DNA from: Paracoccus sp. (in: a-proteobacteria)
GTDB taxonomy: Bacteria > Pseudomonadota > Alphaproteobacteria > Rhodobacterales > Rhodobacteraceae
Direction: 5' to 3'
Assembly: GCF_030604785.1 (NCBI RefSeq)
Contig: NZ_JAUVVF010000014.1
Coordinates: forward strand, 1-62,247
Length of the DNA: 62,247 nucleotides
Part shown: piece by piece, positions 45,510-54,229 of the stretch
Position numbering within the stretch: position 1 is the first letter of the stretch
Layout: every line of letters begins with the position of its first letter
The notes under the pieces: model-generated
What the model saw: the letters and a program-made list of their open reading frames with translations, nothing else
Databases searched by the model: none
Told to the model about the DNA's origin: nothing
Position numbers and translations under genes: made by a program

Positions 45510-46268
45510 TCAGCCGTCCATCATCTGCGGGCGGATGCCCTGACCGGTCAGATGCGCGCGCAGGCCATGCGCCATGGCGACCGCGCCGGGGCTGTCGCCA
45601 TGCAGGCAGACCGTGTCGATCCGGCAGGGGATGTGCCGCCCGCTTTCGGTGATGATCGCCCCCGCCCGCAGCATCCTTTCGATCCGCGGGCCGATCTCGG
45701 CCACGTCATGCAGCACCGCGCCGGGCTGGCCGCGCGGCACCAGCGTCGCATCGTCGCGATAGGCCCGGTCGGCGAAGATCTCGTTGGCATGGCGCGCGCC
45801 CATTTCCTCGGCCACGGCCTGCATCGGCGTTGCGGCCAGCACGACAAGGATGATGTCGGGGTCCACGCGCAGCGCGGCCTGATAGCAGGCGCGTGCGATG
45901 GCGGGGTCCTCGCTGGCCATGTTCGACAGCGCGCCATGCAGCTTCAGATGCCGGATCTCGGCCCCCACGGACCGCGCGATGCCCTGTGCGGCGCCAAGCT
46001 GCCAGGCGATCAGGTTGCCCAGCTCCTCGGCCGACAGGCTGATGCGGCGGCGGCCAAAGCCCTGCAGATCGGCAAAGCCCGGATGCGCGCCGATCCCCAC
46101 GCCGCGTGCCGCCGCCAGCCGCATGGTCGCGGCCATCACCGAGGGATCGCCGGCATGGGCGCCGCAGGCGATGTTGGCCGAGGTCACGACCTCCAGCAGG
46201 GCCGCGTCGTCGCCCATCGTCCAGGGGCCGAAGCCTTCGCCCATATCCGCGTTCAGATCGATCCGCAT
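45510..46268 (-). CDS. pxpA: 5-oxoprolinase subunit A (LamB/YcsF family)
   Basis: A 252-residue LamB/YcsF protein that starts with the near-invariant MRIDLNADMGEGFGPW. The blocks ANIACGAHAGDPSVM and GVGIGAHPGFADLQGFGRR are characteristic. In the PxpABC system it completes the ATP-dependent ring opening of 5-oxoproline to glutamate after subunits B and C activate the substrate. It is the last gene of the pxpB-pxpC-pxpA operon, following pxpC by 4 bases. Confidence 0.95.
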   Translation of the reverse strand: MRIDLNADMGEGFGPWTMGDDAALLEVVTSANIACGAHAGDPSVMAATMRLAAARGVGIGAHPGFADLQGFGRRRISLSAEELGNLIAWQLGAAQGIARSVGAEIRHLKLHGALSNMASEDPAIARACYQAALRVDPDIILVVLAATPMQAVAEEMGARHANEIFADRAYRDDATLVPRGQPGAVLHDVAEIGPRIERMLRAGAIITESGRHIPCRIDTVCLHGDSPGAVAMAHGLRAHLTGQGIRPQMMDG

Positions 46269-46272
46269 CCTG

Positions 46273-47295
46273 CTAATCCGCCTCGTTCCCGCGCACCACG
46301 CCCGAGATCAGAGAGTAGGCCAGAAGGTCCGGCATGGTCGAGGGGTCGCGGATCAGCGGCCCGGTGCGCGTCCGCGCCTCGCGCAGCAGCGTCTCTTCGC
46401 TGCGATGGACGGCGCGACCCTCGGCCAGGGTCAGGTGCTGGAAACGGACCGTGCCGCCCGGCGGCGTCTGCGCCAGTCGCGGCAGGTCGTCGGGCAGGAT
46501 TGTGCCGATCCGGGGATAGCCGCCGATGGTCTGGCATTCGGCCATCAGCACGGTCGGCACGCCCTCGCCCGCCATCTGCACGTCGCCCGGCCCGATCACG
46601 TCCGAGGCCAGCCCCCCGGCCAGTTGCCGCGCGCCTTCGGCCCGGAAGGGGCGCGGGCCGTCCAGCGCAATGGCCTGGCGGTTGCTGCGCGGCGCGCGGT
46701 GGAAGGTCGCGGCCAGGAAGGCGGCGCGTTCCTCGGGCGCGAAAAGATCGGTCTGCGGCCCGTCGATCAGCCGCAGCGTGCCGCCCGCGAAGCGCGGCAG
46801 GGGGCGGATCAGGCGCGGGCCGCGCTGTGGCGCGGGGTCGGGGCCGCAGGGCAGCACCGCCCCCGCCGCAAGGGGCGCGCCAATGCCGATGTTCAGATGC
46901 GCCGCCCTGCTGCCCAGCCAGCCCGGTCCCGCAATCCCGCCCGCAGGCGTCAGATAGCCCAGCATGCCCTGTTCGGCCGCGCCGATGGTCAGCACCGCGC
47001 CCGGTTCCAGCCGCAGCGTCGCGTTCCAGGGAACGGGCCGCCCGTCCAGCGCCGCGCGCATCGGCGCACCGGTCAGCGCCAGCCACAGAGGCGCCCCGGC
47101 CCGAAAGCGCCCGCCCGCGCCCGCCATCTCGATCGCGGGCAGGGGGGCGGGGCTGGCCAGCAGGGCGGCGGCCTCGATCAGGGCCAGCCGGTCCATCGCG
47201 CCCCCCCGCGACAGGCCCCGCGCCAGATGGCCGGGGCGGCCCATATCCTGCACGCTCAGCAGGCCCGACACCGCATCCAGGATCAGCGCGGTCAT
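46273..47295 (-). CDS. pxpC: 5-oxoprolinase subunit C (biotin-dependent carboxyltransferase family)
   Basis: A 340-residue KipA-type protein with the family opening SGLLSVQDMGRPGHLARGLS and the later MAECQTIGGYPRIGTI and GGTVRFQHLT blocks. It pairs with PxpB (KipI type) to phosphorylate 5-oxoproline. The ATG at 47295 overlaps the pxpB stop (ATGA). The old names carboxyltransferase and allophanate hydrolase subunit 2 reflect fold only; the full pxpBCA set makes the oxoprolinase role the best reading. Confidence 0.94.
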   Translation of the reverse strand: MTALILDAVSGLLSVQDMGRPGHLARGLSRGGAMDRLALIEAAALLASPAPLPAIEMAGAGGRFRAGAPLWLALTGAPMRAALDGRPVPWNATLRLEPGAVLTIGAAEQGMLGYLTPAGGIAGPGWLGSRAAHLNIGIGAPLAAGAVLPCGPDPAPQRGPRLIRPLPRFAGGTLRLIDGPQTDLFAPEERAAFLAATFHRAPRSNRQAIALDGPRPFRAEGARQLAGGLASDVIGPGDVQMAGEGVPTVLMAECQTIGGYPRIGTILPDDLPRLAQTPPGGTVRFQHLTLAEGRAVHRSEETLLREARTRTGPLIRDPSTMPDLLAYSLISGVVRGNEAD

Positions 47296-48041
47296 GCAGG
47301 CGCCTCGCAGGTCGCGCCGCCCATGCCGTCCGGTTCGGCCTCCAGCGCGGCGATGCGATCGGCGGGAACCGGAACCAGACGGATCGCGTCGCCCGGCGCC
47401 AGAGGCATCGGCTCGGCCCGGTCGGGCCAGAAGCTGCGAAAGGCCATGCGGCCCACCTGCCGCCAGCCCGTGGGCGAGGGATTGCCGAAGATCACGATCT
47501 GGCGCAGCGCGACGACCACCGCGCCGGCAGGCACTTCGGGCACCAGATCGGGCAGGCGCGGCAGGTTCCAGCCCTCGGGCAGCAGGCCCAGATAAGGCTG
47601 GCCGGGCGCAAAGCCGATGGCCAGCACGGCCAGATCGGTCCCGCAGATCTGCGCGATGGCCTGATCGGGGGTCAGGCCCATCTGCCGGGCGATGGGCTCC
47701 AGTTCCGGCCCCGCCGCGCCGCCAAAGGCCGTGGGCAGGGTCCAGCGGCGCCGCGGCGCCAGCGGTGCGCCATCGACCAAGGCCGCGCGGGCGCGCGCCA
47801 GCAGATCGGCCTCCAGCGCCTCGGGGCGGGTGCGGGCCGGATCGAAGCGCAGAAGGCACGAGACCAGCGCCGGCGCGATCTCGACGCTGCCTTCGGGCGG
47901 GCGGTCGGACAGGTCGGCGGCCAGCCGCTGCACCGCAGCCATCGCCCGGGGGTCGGGCGACAGCGAAAAGCGCACCAGAAGCCCGTCCAGCCCGTGGGGC
48001 AGGATTTCGGGGGACAATTCGGGGCGCGCATCCGGGGCCAT
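47292..48041 (-). CDS. pxpB: 5-oxoprolinase subunit B (KipI/allophanate hydrolase subunit 1 family)
   Basis: A 249-residue KipI-like protein. The motifs AIGFAPGQPYLGLLPE and VPAGAVVVALRQIVIFGNPS, followed by PTGWRQVGRM, are diagnostic of the family. It carries the ATP-binding part of the PxpBC pair. ATG 48041 is preferred; an in-frame start 14 codons upstream would add an unlikely tail that nearly touches the photolyase-like gene. It is first in the pxp operon, 52 bases after the photolyase-like stop, so read-through from that gene is possible. Confidence 0.92.
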   Translation of the reverse strand: MAPDARPELSPEILPHGLDGLLVRFSLSPDPRAMAAVQRLAADLSDRPPEGSVEIAPALVSCLLRFDPARTRPEALEADLLARARAALVDGAPLAPRRRWTLPTAFGGAAGPELEPIARQMGLTPDQAIAQICGTDLAVLAIGFAPGQPYLGLLPEGWNLPRLPDLVPEVPAGAVVVALRQIVIFGNPSPTGWRQVGRMAFRSFWPDRAEPMPLAPGDAIRLVPVPADRIAALEAEPDGMGGATCEAPA

Positions 48042-48093
48042 GGGGCCAGCATGGCCAGCCGCGCCGGGGTTGCAAGCCCCCAAGGGGCGCGGG

Positions 48094-49317
48094 TCAGTCG
48101 CGGATCTCGATCCCCAAGGCGGCCAGCGTGCGGGGAACGCGCTCCCTCACCTTGAAGAACCCCGCCGTCGCCTGCGGCCAGAAGGCCCGGTCCCAGTCGC
48201 GCATCCAGTGCCGCAGGCTCAGGCCCTCCGCCTCCAGCGCGGGGGCGGCGTCGTCCAGCCAGTCGCGCAGCGGCCCCTGCGGCACATGCGGGGTCACGAT
48301 CTGGCGCGCGCCGCAGGATCGTGCGGCGGCGACCAGCGCAGGGGCATCCCCGGCGCTCATCGGCTGCGCGGGGATGCCTGCGCGGGCGGCGGCATCGGCC
48401 AGCGCGCCGACCTCGAAGGCCAGCACGCGATCCGCGACGGGCCGGGCCGAACGCAGCGGCGCCGCAGCCAGCGTCACCGCGCCCCGGATGTCATGGGCCG
48501 ACAGACCGAAATCCTCGGGGCAAGCATCCTCGGCGGTGATCAGCAGCAGCGCGGGCAGGCGCGGATCGGGGGCCGGGCCGGGCGGGGGCAGGTGCGGGCG
48601 GGGCAGGCCCTCGGGCTCGGTATGGTCCAGCGGGGTGATGCCCTGCGCAAGCTGGGACGGGTCGGGGCTGTGGCGGCCCCCGGTGAAGCGGGCGATGTTC
48701 TCGGCCGTGGCCTCATAGGCCTTGCCGCGCGTATGCAGCCCCGCAACCCACCGCCAGCCGAGCGTGTTCGACGAGGGGCAGCCGTCGATCAGGTGGCGCA
48801 GGAAGAGATCCGCCCCCACCCGCCAGGGCAGCCCGAGCGTGAAGATCCAGATCGAGGCGAACCACATCCGCGCGTGATTGTGCAGATAGCCCGTCTCGCG
48901 CAGCTCCCGCGCCCAGGCGTCCATGCAGCCGATCCCGGTGCGGCCCGTCTCGGCCGCCTCGATCCGCGCGGCGAGGTCGGGATCGCGCGCGGCCGCCGCC
49001 AGATCGGCGGCCAGCCCGCTGCGATAGGCGTGCCAGATCGCCGGGCGCTGTTCCATCCAGCCCTTGAAATAGCTGCGCCAGACGACCTCCTGCACGAATT
49101 TCTCGGCCGCGCTGCCATGCGCCGCGACGGCGCGGGCCACGACCTCCTGTTCGGTCAGCAGCCGGGGCCTGATCCAGGGCGACAGGCCCGACACATCGAG
49201 GTGGCACCCGGGGCCGTGATCGTGGTTGCGACGGGCGGCGTAGCGGTGCCCCATCCGGGGGGCAAATGCGTCCAGCCGGGCAAGCGCCTCGGCGCGGGTG
49301 GGATCTGGCAGGGTCAT
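48094..49317 (-). CDS. Photolyase/cryptochrome-like protein with swapped domain order
   Basis: A 407-residue protein. The N-terminal 220 residues are a photolyase FAD core: SPWIRPRLLTEQEV, KFVQEVVWRSYFKGWME, the GYLHNHARMWFASIW block and CPSSNTLGWRWVAG, the flavin- and lesion-facing segments. The alpha/beta antenna-like domain normally found at the N-terminus appears instead after residue 250: CGARQIVTPHVPQGPLRDWL and RDWDRAFWPQATAGFFKVRE resemble the end of that domain. It may repair DNA or sense blue light; catalysis is not shown. It precedes the pxp operon on the same strand. Confidence 0.85.
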   Translation of the reverse strand: MTLPDPTRAEALARLDAFAPRMGHRYAARRNHDHGPGCHLDVSGLSPWIRPRLLTEQEVVARAVAAHGSAAEKFVQEVVWRSYFKGWMEQRPAIWHAYRSGLAADLAAAARDPDLAARIEAAETGRTGIGCMDAWARELRETGYLHNHARMWFASIWIFTLGLPWRVGADLFLRHLIDGCPSSNTLGWRWVAGLHTRGKAYEATAENIARFTGGRHSPDPSQLAQGITPLDHTEPEGLPRPHLPPPGPAPDPRLPALLLITAEDACPEDFGLSAHDIRGAVTLAAAPLRSARPVADRVLAFEVGALADAAARAGIPAQPMSAGDAPALVAAARSCGARQIVTPHVPQGPLRDWLDDAAPALEAEGLSLRHWMRDWDRAFWPQATAGFFKVRERVPRTLAALGIEIRD

Positions 49318-49467
49318 GCGGGGCCTCGCTCGGCTGTCGCGCCATCATCGGGCGCGGGGCGGTGCTGCGCAAACGGCGCAAAGGTCGCAGGCGGGGCGTC
49401 AGGGAACCCCGGCGCCCGCATGGGGTTTGGTCGCAGACCCGTTCACCTGCCGGACAAGGAGATGAGG

Positions 49468-50778
49468 ATGCGCAATCACTTGAAGGGAAGCGTCGCGGTG
49501 CTGGCTCTGCTGGGCGGCCCCGCCATCGCGCAAGAGGCCGAAGGGCTGGTCGTCGAGACCTGCGCCCCGGTCGTGACCGTCACCCAGACCCCGCCCGAGA
49601 TCCGCATCACCATCCCCGAGGATGCCGCCGCCGACCCGCAGGTCGTGGTGCTGCAATCCCCGCCCGTGGTCGAGGTCGTGCAATGCCCGCCCGTGATCAC
49701 CGGCGGCGAGGCGCAGATCACCGAGGCCGAGGCCGAGATCGTCGTCAACGCCGCCGAGACCGCCGAACTGGTCGTCACCCGCGTAGGCCCGGACGAGGCC
49801 GCTGCCGACACGGCGACCGAGGCCACGGATGATGCCCCCGCCGAAGCGGACGCCGCCGCGGACGAGGCGGCGACCGGCGATGCGGCCGCGGACGGCACGG
49901 CCACGGACGAGGCTGCAACCGATACCGCAGCCGATGAAGCGGCCGCCGATCTGGCCGCCGCCGATGCCGCGACCGAACAGGCCGCCACCGAAGAGGCGGC
50001 AGCCGGGGCCACCGGCGATCAGGCCGCCCAGCCGCCCGCCGGGCTTGTCGGCGAGGGCGAGACGGTCACGGTCGGCGAAACCGACGCCGCCGCCGCGCAG
50101 CCCGTCGATCAGGCCGCCGATACCGCCGCGCCCGATGCTGCCGAGGCCGAAGCCGCGCCGCAAGGTGCCGACGCCCCGGCCCAGGACGGCGATGCGGCGG
50201 ATGCCCAGACCGAAGCGACCGGCGATTCCGCAGCCGGGCCCACCGGCGCGGTCCAGCCCGGCGTCTCGACCGATGAGACGCCCCCCGCCACCACCCTGAA
50301 CACGCAGGCCGAGGCGACCGAAGGCCCCGTCAGCGAAGGCATGCCTGTCGAAGAGGGCCAGCCCGACGGTGCCGTCTCGATCGAGCCCGCGCCGGGCGCG
50401 ACCGGCGCTGGCGCGGCGACCGCCGCCGATCCGGCCGCCGGCATGCCCGCCGAGGCGCCGCAGGGCCAGCCCCTCCTGCGCGAGGGCAATGCGGCGCTGA
50501 CCCCTGAGGAGGCCGCTGCCGAAGGGCTGGAAGGCGCCGATGTCGTCGCCAGCGATGACGAGGTCGTGGGTCAGATCGGCGCCGCCGATGCGGCCTCGGG
50601 CACGATCCTCGTGGGCGTCGGCGGGTTCCTCGGACTGGGCGAGCGCGACCTGATGCTGCCCATGGACGAGGTCTCGTTCCAGCGCGACGCGGACGGCGTC
50701 CTGCGCGCCTATCTGGCCGTGCCCTCGGACGCGGTCGAGGCCATGGCCGAGCAGCAGGCAGGCGAGGCGGCGCAGTAA
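49468..50778 (+). CDS. Exported low-complexity protein with C-terminal PRC-barrel
   Basis: A 436-residue protein with a signal peptide (cleavage after GPAIAQ). Residues about 25-90 are Val/Pro-rich with repeated PPVVEVVQCPPVI-like units. The middle, about 100-355, is almost only Ala, Asp, Glu, Thr, Gly and Pro. The last 75 residues, with DDEVVGQIGA and ILVGVGGFLGLGERDLMLP, form a PRC-barrel. Start at 49468 is fixed by AAGGAG six bases upstream. PRC-barrels occur in envelope and RNA-processing proteins; the function here is unknown. The acidic repeat may be a flexible periplasmic spacer. Confidence 0.85.
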   Translation: MRNHLKGSVAVLALLGGPAIAQEAEGLVVETCAPVVTVTQTPPEIRITIPEDAAADPQVVVLQSPPVVEVVQCPPVITGGEAQITEAEAEIVVNAAETAELVVTRVGPDEAAADTATEATDDAPAEADAAADEAATGDAAADGTATDEAATDTAADEAAADLAAADAATEQAATEEAAAGATGDQAAQPPAGLVGEGETVTVGETDAAAAQPVDQAADTAAPDAAEAEAAPQGADAPAQDGDAADAQTEATGDSAAGPTGAVQPGVSTDETPPATTLNTQAEATEGPVSEGMPVEEGQPDGAVSIEPAPGATGAGAATAADPAAGMPAEAPQGQPLLREGNAALTPEEAAAEGLEGADVVASDDEVVGQIGAADAASGTILVGVGGFLGLGERDLMLPMDEVSFQRDADGVLRAYLAVPSDAVEAMAEQQAGEAAQ

Positions 50779-50794
50779 AAGATGGCGAAGGGAC

Positions 50795-50820
50795 CGCGCG
50801 CCGATCTTTTTTGGCGCGCG
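50795..50820 (+). terminator. Hairpin after the PRC-barrel gene
   Basis: CGCGCGCC (50795-50802) and GGCGCGCG (50813-50820) form an 8-bp stem. The T-run lies inside the 10-base loop instead of after the stem, so it is not a canonical terminator. It separates the gene from the tRNA promoter. Confidence 0.45.
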
Positions 50821-50823
50821 CTC

Positions 50824-50852
50824 TTGACGGGGGCAGGCGCTCTGCGTAAACC
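50824..50852 (+). promoter_or_regulatory. Promoter of the tRNA-Asp pair
   Basis: TTGACG (50824-50829) and TAAACC (50847-50852) are 17 bases apart, and the first tRNA begins 43 bases later. A C-run follows the -10. The near-consensus -35 suits a stable-RNA operon. Confidence 0.6.
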
Positions 50853-50895
50853 CCCCCTCACCCCGGCCGGCGATGCAAGCCGGGGGATGAGTTGG

Positions 50896-50972
50896 GCGGT
50901 TGTAGCTCAGTTGGTTAGAGTACCGGCCTGTCACGCCGGGGGTCGCGGGTTCGAGCCCCGTCAACCGCGCCA
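50896..50972 (+). tRNA. tRNA-Asp (GTC)
   Basis: 77 nt with acceptor stem GCGGTTG/CAACCGC, discriminator G and encoded CCA. The anticodon stem CCGGC/GCCGG holds loop CTGTCAC, anticodon GTC. The T-loop is GTTCGAGCC-like and the D-arm AGCTCAGTTGGTTAGAGT is normal. First of two identical copies. Confidence 0.97.
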
Positions 50973-51000
50973 CAACTCATCATATCGCCGGAAGAAAAGC

Positions 51001-51077
51001 GCGGTTGTAGCTCAGTTGGTTAGAGTACCGGCCTGTCACGCCGGGGGTCGCGGGTTCGAGCCCCGTCAACCGCGCCA
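51001..51077 (+). tRNA. tRNA-Asp (GTC), second copy
   Basis: The 77 bases are the same as in the copy at 50896-50972, including the encoded CCA, with a 28-base spacer between them. No separate promoter is seen, so both probably come from one precursor processed by RNases E, P and Z. Confidence 0.97.
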
Positions 51078-51169
51078 CTTCTTCCCCCTCTCTCATTCAT
51101 CGATCCCGACATTCCCCTCGGCCACGAAAGCCGCTATTCGGGGGCGCGAACGTCTTATCGGAGGATGCG

Positions 51170-52432
51170 ATGACGGATATGGTCCAGGCCCGGCAACTGA
51201 TCGAAGCCCTCGGCACGGCTGCCCGCGAGGCGGCGGTGGTTCTGGCCCAGACCCCAGCCCCCGCGAAAGAGGCCGCACTGATCGCCGCCGCCGATGCCGT
51301 CATCGCCCAGCAGGACGCAATCCTGCGCGCCAATGCCGCCGATCTGGAACATGGCCGCGAAAAGGGCCTGTCGGACGCCATGCTGGACCGGCTGCGGCTG
51401 GATGCGCCGCGTCTTGAGGCCATCGCGCAAAGCCTGCGCGAGGTCGCGGCCCAGCCCGACCCGGTGGGGCAGGTCATCGCGGAATGGGACCGGCCCACCG
51501 GCCTGCATATCCGCCGCGTCCGGACGCCCATCGGCGTGATCGGCGTGATCTATGAAAGCCGCCCCAACGTCACCGCCGATGCGGGCGCGCTGGCATTGAA
51601 ATCCGGCAATGCGGTGATCCTGCGCGGCGGGTCGGAAAGCCTGCATTCCAGCGCGGCGATCCATGCCTGCATGGTGCAGGGGCTGCGCGCGGCGGGCCTG
51701 CCCGAGACCGCGATCCAGATGGTTCCCACGCGCGACCGCGCGGCGGTCAGCGCCATGCTGGGCGCGCAGGGGCTGATCGACGTGATCATCCCGCGCGGCG
51801 GCAAGGGCCTTGTGGGCCTTGTCCAGTCCGAGGCGCGCGTCCCGGTCTTCGCCCATCTCGAAGGCATCTGCCACGTCTATGTGGACGGCGCCGCCGATCC
51901 CGAAAAGGCGCGGCGCGTGGTGCTGAACGCCAAGACCCGGCGCACCGGCATCTGCGGCGCGGCCGAATGCCTGCTGATCGACCGCGCCTATCTGGCGCGC
52001 CACGGCGACCAGCTGATCCGCGACCTGATCGCAGCGGGCGTCGAGGTCCGGGCCGAGGGCGAATTGCAGATCGACGGCACCGTTCCGGCGCAACCCGACG
52101 ATTTCGGGCGCGAGTTTCTGGACATGATCATCGCCGCGCGTCCCGTGGACGGGATCGAGCAGGCCATCGCTCATATCCGCCGCCACGGCAGCCAGCACAC
52201 CGAATCGGTCATCACCGAGGATCAGTCCGTGGCCGACCGCTTCTTTGCCGGTCTGGACAGCGCAATCCTGATGCACAACGCCTCGACCCAGTTCGCGGAT
52301 GGGGGCGAATTCGGGATGGGCGCGGAAATCGGCATCGCCACCGGCAAGATGCATGCGCGCGGCCCTGTGGGGGCCGAACAGCTGACCAGCTTCAAGTATC
52401 TGGTCACCGGCGACGGCACGATCCGCGCCTGA
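51170..52432 (+). CDS. proA: Gamma-glutamyl phosphate reductase
   Basis: ProA reduces gamma-glutamyl phosphate to glutamate semialdehyde with NADPH in proline synthesis. It is 420 residues long, as expected. The NADP-site and active-site regions [20 protein letters not shown] and [15 protein letters not shown], with catalytic Cys in the latter, are intact. AGGA lies upstream of the ATG. proB, its usual partner, is not in the window; the two tRNA-Asp genes precede it and chpT is convergent. Confidence 0.97.
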   Translation: MTDMVQARQLIEALGTAAREAAVVLAQTPAPAKEAALIAAADAVIAQQDAILRANAADLEHGREKGLSDAMLDRLRLDAPRLEAIAQSLREVAAQPDPVGQVIAEWDRPTGLHIRRVRTPIGVIGVIYESRPNVTADAGALALKSGNAVILRGGSESLHSSAAIHACMVQGLRAAGLPETAIQMVPTRDRAAVSAMLGAQGLIDVIIPRGGKGLVGLVQSEARVPVFAHLEGICHVYVDGAADPEKARRVVLNAKTRRTGICGAAECLLIDRAYLARHGDQLIRDLIAAGVEVRAEGELQIDGTVPAQPDDFGREFLDMIIAARPVDGIEQAIAHIRRHGSQHTESVITEDQSVADRFFAGLDSAILMHNASTQFADGGEFGMGAEIGIATGKMHARGPVGAEQLTSFKYLVTGDGTIRA

Positions 52433-52438
52433 GCCGCG

Positions 52439-53065
52439 TCAAAAGACGATCTCGGCGCCCCTCTCGTCGATCTCGGCCCGCAGGTTCCGGCCTGCGGCGC
52501 CCGCGGCCTCGGCCAGCAGGGCGAACTGCACCTCGGATGGCTGGGGCGCGCGGGGTGTGCCCGCCCCGGTCAGCCAGGCCCACAGATCGGCATCGATCCG
52601 CGCCCGGTCGCATTCCGCGACGATCCGCCAGCCCGGCATCACCCGCAGCGCCAGAACCCGCCCGCCCCAAGGCATGGCCGTTTCCAGGCACATGAGCGCC
52701 AGCAGCAGCATCCGCAGCTCGGCCCGCGCGAAATCGCCCCCCGCATCCAGCGTGACCGCCAGCCGGCCCGACCCGGTGACGCCCTCGACCAGCCGCTTCA
52801 GATCGGCCAGACTGACGCGCTGATCGCCAGCCGCCAGACCAAAGGCCATCCGGTAGGCCTGGATGCGCGACCGGGCCGAGGCGACCGCATCCGCGATCAG
52901 CGCCATTTCCGGGCTGTCGCCCAGGCCGGGGAAATCGGGCGACATCTGCAACAGCTCGACCCCGTTGCCGATCGCGCCTAACGGCGAGACCAGATCATGG
53001 CAGAGCCGCGATCCCACCAGCCCCGCCAGATCCGCCGAAGCCATCGCGTTTGACCGCGCGCTCAT
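52439..53065 (-). CDS. chpT: Histidine phosphotransferase ChpT
   Basis: A 208-residue protein of the alphaproteobacterial ChpT family, which passes phosphate from the CckA kinase to CtrA and CpdR. The phospho-acceptor His lies in VGSRLCHDLVSPLGAIGNG near residue 25, and a degenerate ATPase-like C-terminal domain follows, as in the Caulobacter protein. ATG 53065 fits the family start. It is convergent with proA and divergent from the DUF3553 gene 39 bases away, a pairing seen in related genomes. Confidence 0.88.
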   Translation of the reverse strand: MSARSNAMASADLAGLVGSRLCHDLVSPLGAIGNGVELLQMSPDFPGLGDSPEMALIADAVASARSRIQAYRMAFGLAAGDQRVSLADLKRLVEGVTGSGRLAVTLDAGGDFARAELRMLLLALMCLETAMPWGGRVLALRVMPGWRIVAECDRARIDADLWAWLTGAGTPRAPQPSEVQFALLAEAAGAAGRNLRAEIDERGAEIVF

Positions 53066-53104
53066 GTCTGATACCCTGCGCCGGCCGAACAAGAGGACGA
53101 CGCC

Positions 53105-53284
53105 GTGAACGACATTCTGGAACCCGGCATGATCGTGCGCCACCCCCAGGCCCCCGAATGGGGCGAGGGGCAGGTCCAGTCGCGCATCGGCGACCGCATC
53201 ACGGTGAATTTCGCCGAAGCAGGCAAGCAGGTGATCGACGGGCGGCGCGTCATGCTGGAGGTGGTCCGGTTCAACGACATGTAA
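53105..53284 (+). CDS. DUF3553 small protein
   Basis: A 59-residue protein read from GTG 53105 (MNDILEPGMIVRHPQAPEWG) to TAA. It has the conserved GxxVRHPxxPEWGxGQVQS pattern of DUF3553, an SH3-like beta fold related to a domain found in some UvrD/Rep helicases. AGAGGA lies seven bases before the GTG. It is divergent from chpT and followed by its own terminator, so it forms a single-gene unit. The function is unknown; nucleic-acid binding is a reasonable guess from the helicase link. Confidence 0.85.
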   Translation: MNDILEPGMIVRHPQAPEWGEGQVQSRIGDRITVNFAEAGKQVIDGRRVMLEVVRFNDM

Positions 53285-53286
53285 TC

Positions 53287-53310
53287 CTCGGGATTATTCC
53301 TCCCGAGTTT
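53287..53310 (+). terminator. Rho-independent terminator after DUF3553
   Basis: CTCGGGA (53287-53293) and TCCCGAG (53301-53307) form a perfect 7-bp stem with a 7-base loop, followed by TTT. It begins two bases after the stop codon. Confidence 0.75.
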
Positions 53311-53364
53311 GCAACCCCAGGTTGATCCGCGCAAGCCCCTGCCGCCGGGTCGCGGCAAGTTCTG

Positions 53365-53393
53365 TTGCAATGGGGGGCCGGTTTACCTAGAAC
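53365..53393 (+). promoter_or_regulatory. Probable promoter of olsBA
   Basis: TTGCAA (53365-53370) and TAGAAC (53388-53393) with a 17-base spacer lie 50 bases before the olsB start and after the DUF3553 terminator. No phosphate-control (Pho box) repeat is clear. Confidence 0.5.
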
Positions 53394-53443
53394 CGCCCCC
53401 AAGCCGCCGCCAAGACCGTCCCTGAAACAGTCCGGACCTGCCC

Positions 53444-54229
53444 GTGAACCGTGCCGAACCCGCCTTTTTCCAGATCCGTCTGGCCAAGACCCCGCAGGAC
53501 CTGCTGGCAGCGCAGCGCCTGCGCTATCGCGTCTTTGTCGAGGAACTGGGCGGCGACGGCGATCTGGTCGATCACGACCAGCGGCTGGAACGCGACGAAT
53601 TCGACCCGGTCGTCGATCATCTCTGCCTGATCGACACCCGCCGCGACGCCGAGGCGCTGGATCATGTCGTGGGCGTCTACCGCCTGCTGCCGGGCGACCG
53701 GGCGGCGGCATTCGGGCGCTTCTACTGCGACGGCGAATATGACCTGACGCCGCTGCGCGCCTCGGGGCGGCCGGTGCTGGAACTGGGCCGGTCCTGCGTC
53801 GATCCCGAACAGCGGGGCGGGGCGGCGATGTTCCTGATGTGGAACGCGCTGGCCGATTACGTGCTGGACCACGGGATCGAGATCCTGTTCGGCGTGGCCA
53901 GCTTTCACGGCAGCGACATCCCGATGCTGGCGCCCTCGCTGGCCTGGCTGCACCACCACCATCTGGCGCCTGCCGAACTGCGCCCCGTCGCGCGCCCCGA
54001 GGGTTATCAGCGCATGGACCTGATCGCCCCCGACCGGCTGGACCGGCGCGAGGCGATGCTGGGCATGCCCGCGCTGATCAAGGCCTATCTGCGGCTTGGC
54101 GGAACGGTGGGCGAGGGGGCCTTCATCGACCGCGCCTTCAACACGACCGACGTGTTCCTGATGATGGACACCGCCGCCATGTCCTCGAAGCACCGCGATT
54201 TCTACGAAAGCCGCCGGCAGACCGCATGA
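53444..54229 (+). CDS. olsB: L-ornithine N-alpha-acyltransferase
   Basis: OlsB adds a 3-hydroxyacyl chain from ACP to ornithine, giving lyso-ornithine lipid. The protein is 261 residues and belongs to the GNAT-like OlsB family: RLRYRVFVEELGGDGDLVDH near residue 30, VGVYRLLPGDRAAAFGRFYC, and ELGRSCVDPEQRGGAAMFLM near 115. The start is a GTG at 53444 with a weak Shine-Dalgarno sequence. The stop overlaps the olsA start (ATGA). Ornithine lipids are phosphorus-free membrane lipids, often raised under phosphate limitation. Confidence 0.92.
   Translation: MNRAEPAFFQIRLAKTPQDLLAAQRLRYRVFVEELGGDGDLVDHDQRLERDEFDPVVDHLCLIDTRRDAEALDHVVGVYRLLPGDRAAAFGRFYCDGEYDLTPLRASGRPVLELGRSCVDPEQRGGAAMFLMWNALADYVLDHGIEILFGVASFHGSDIPMLAPSLAWLHHHHLAPAELRPVARPEGYQRMDLIAPDRLDRREAMLGMPALIKAYLRLGGTVGEGAFIDRAFNTTDVFLMMDTAAMSSKHRDFYESRRQTA

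Noticed and set aside
45552..48155. 867-codon plus-strand frame over the pxp operon
   Set aside because: It is antisense to three coupled genes with strong family signatures.
49828..50300. Tandem coding repeat resembling a CRISPR or minisatellite
   Set aside because: The repetition is low-complexity codon use (GCC, GAC, GAG, ACC) within one protein frame; there are no constant repeats with unique spacers.
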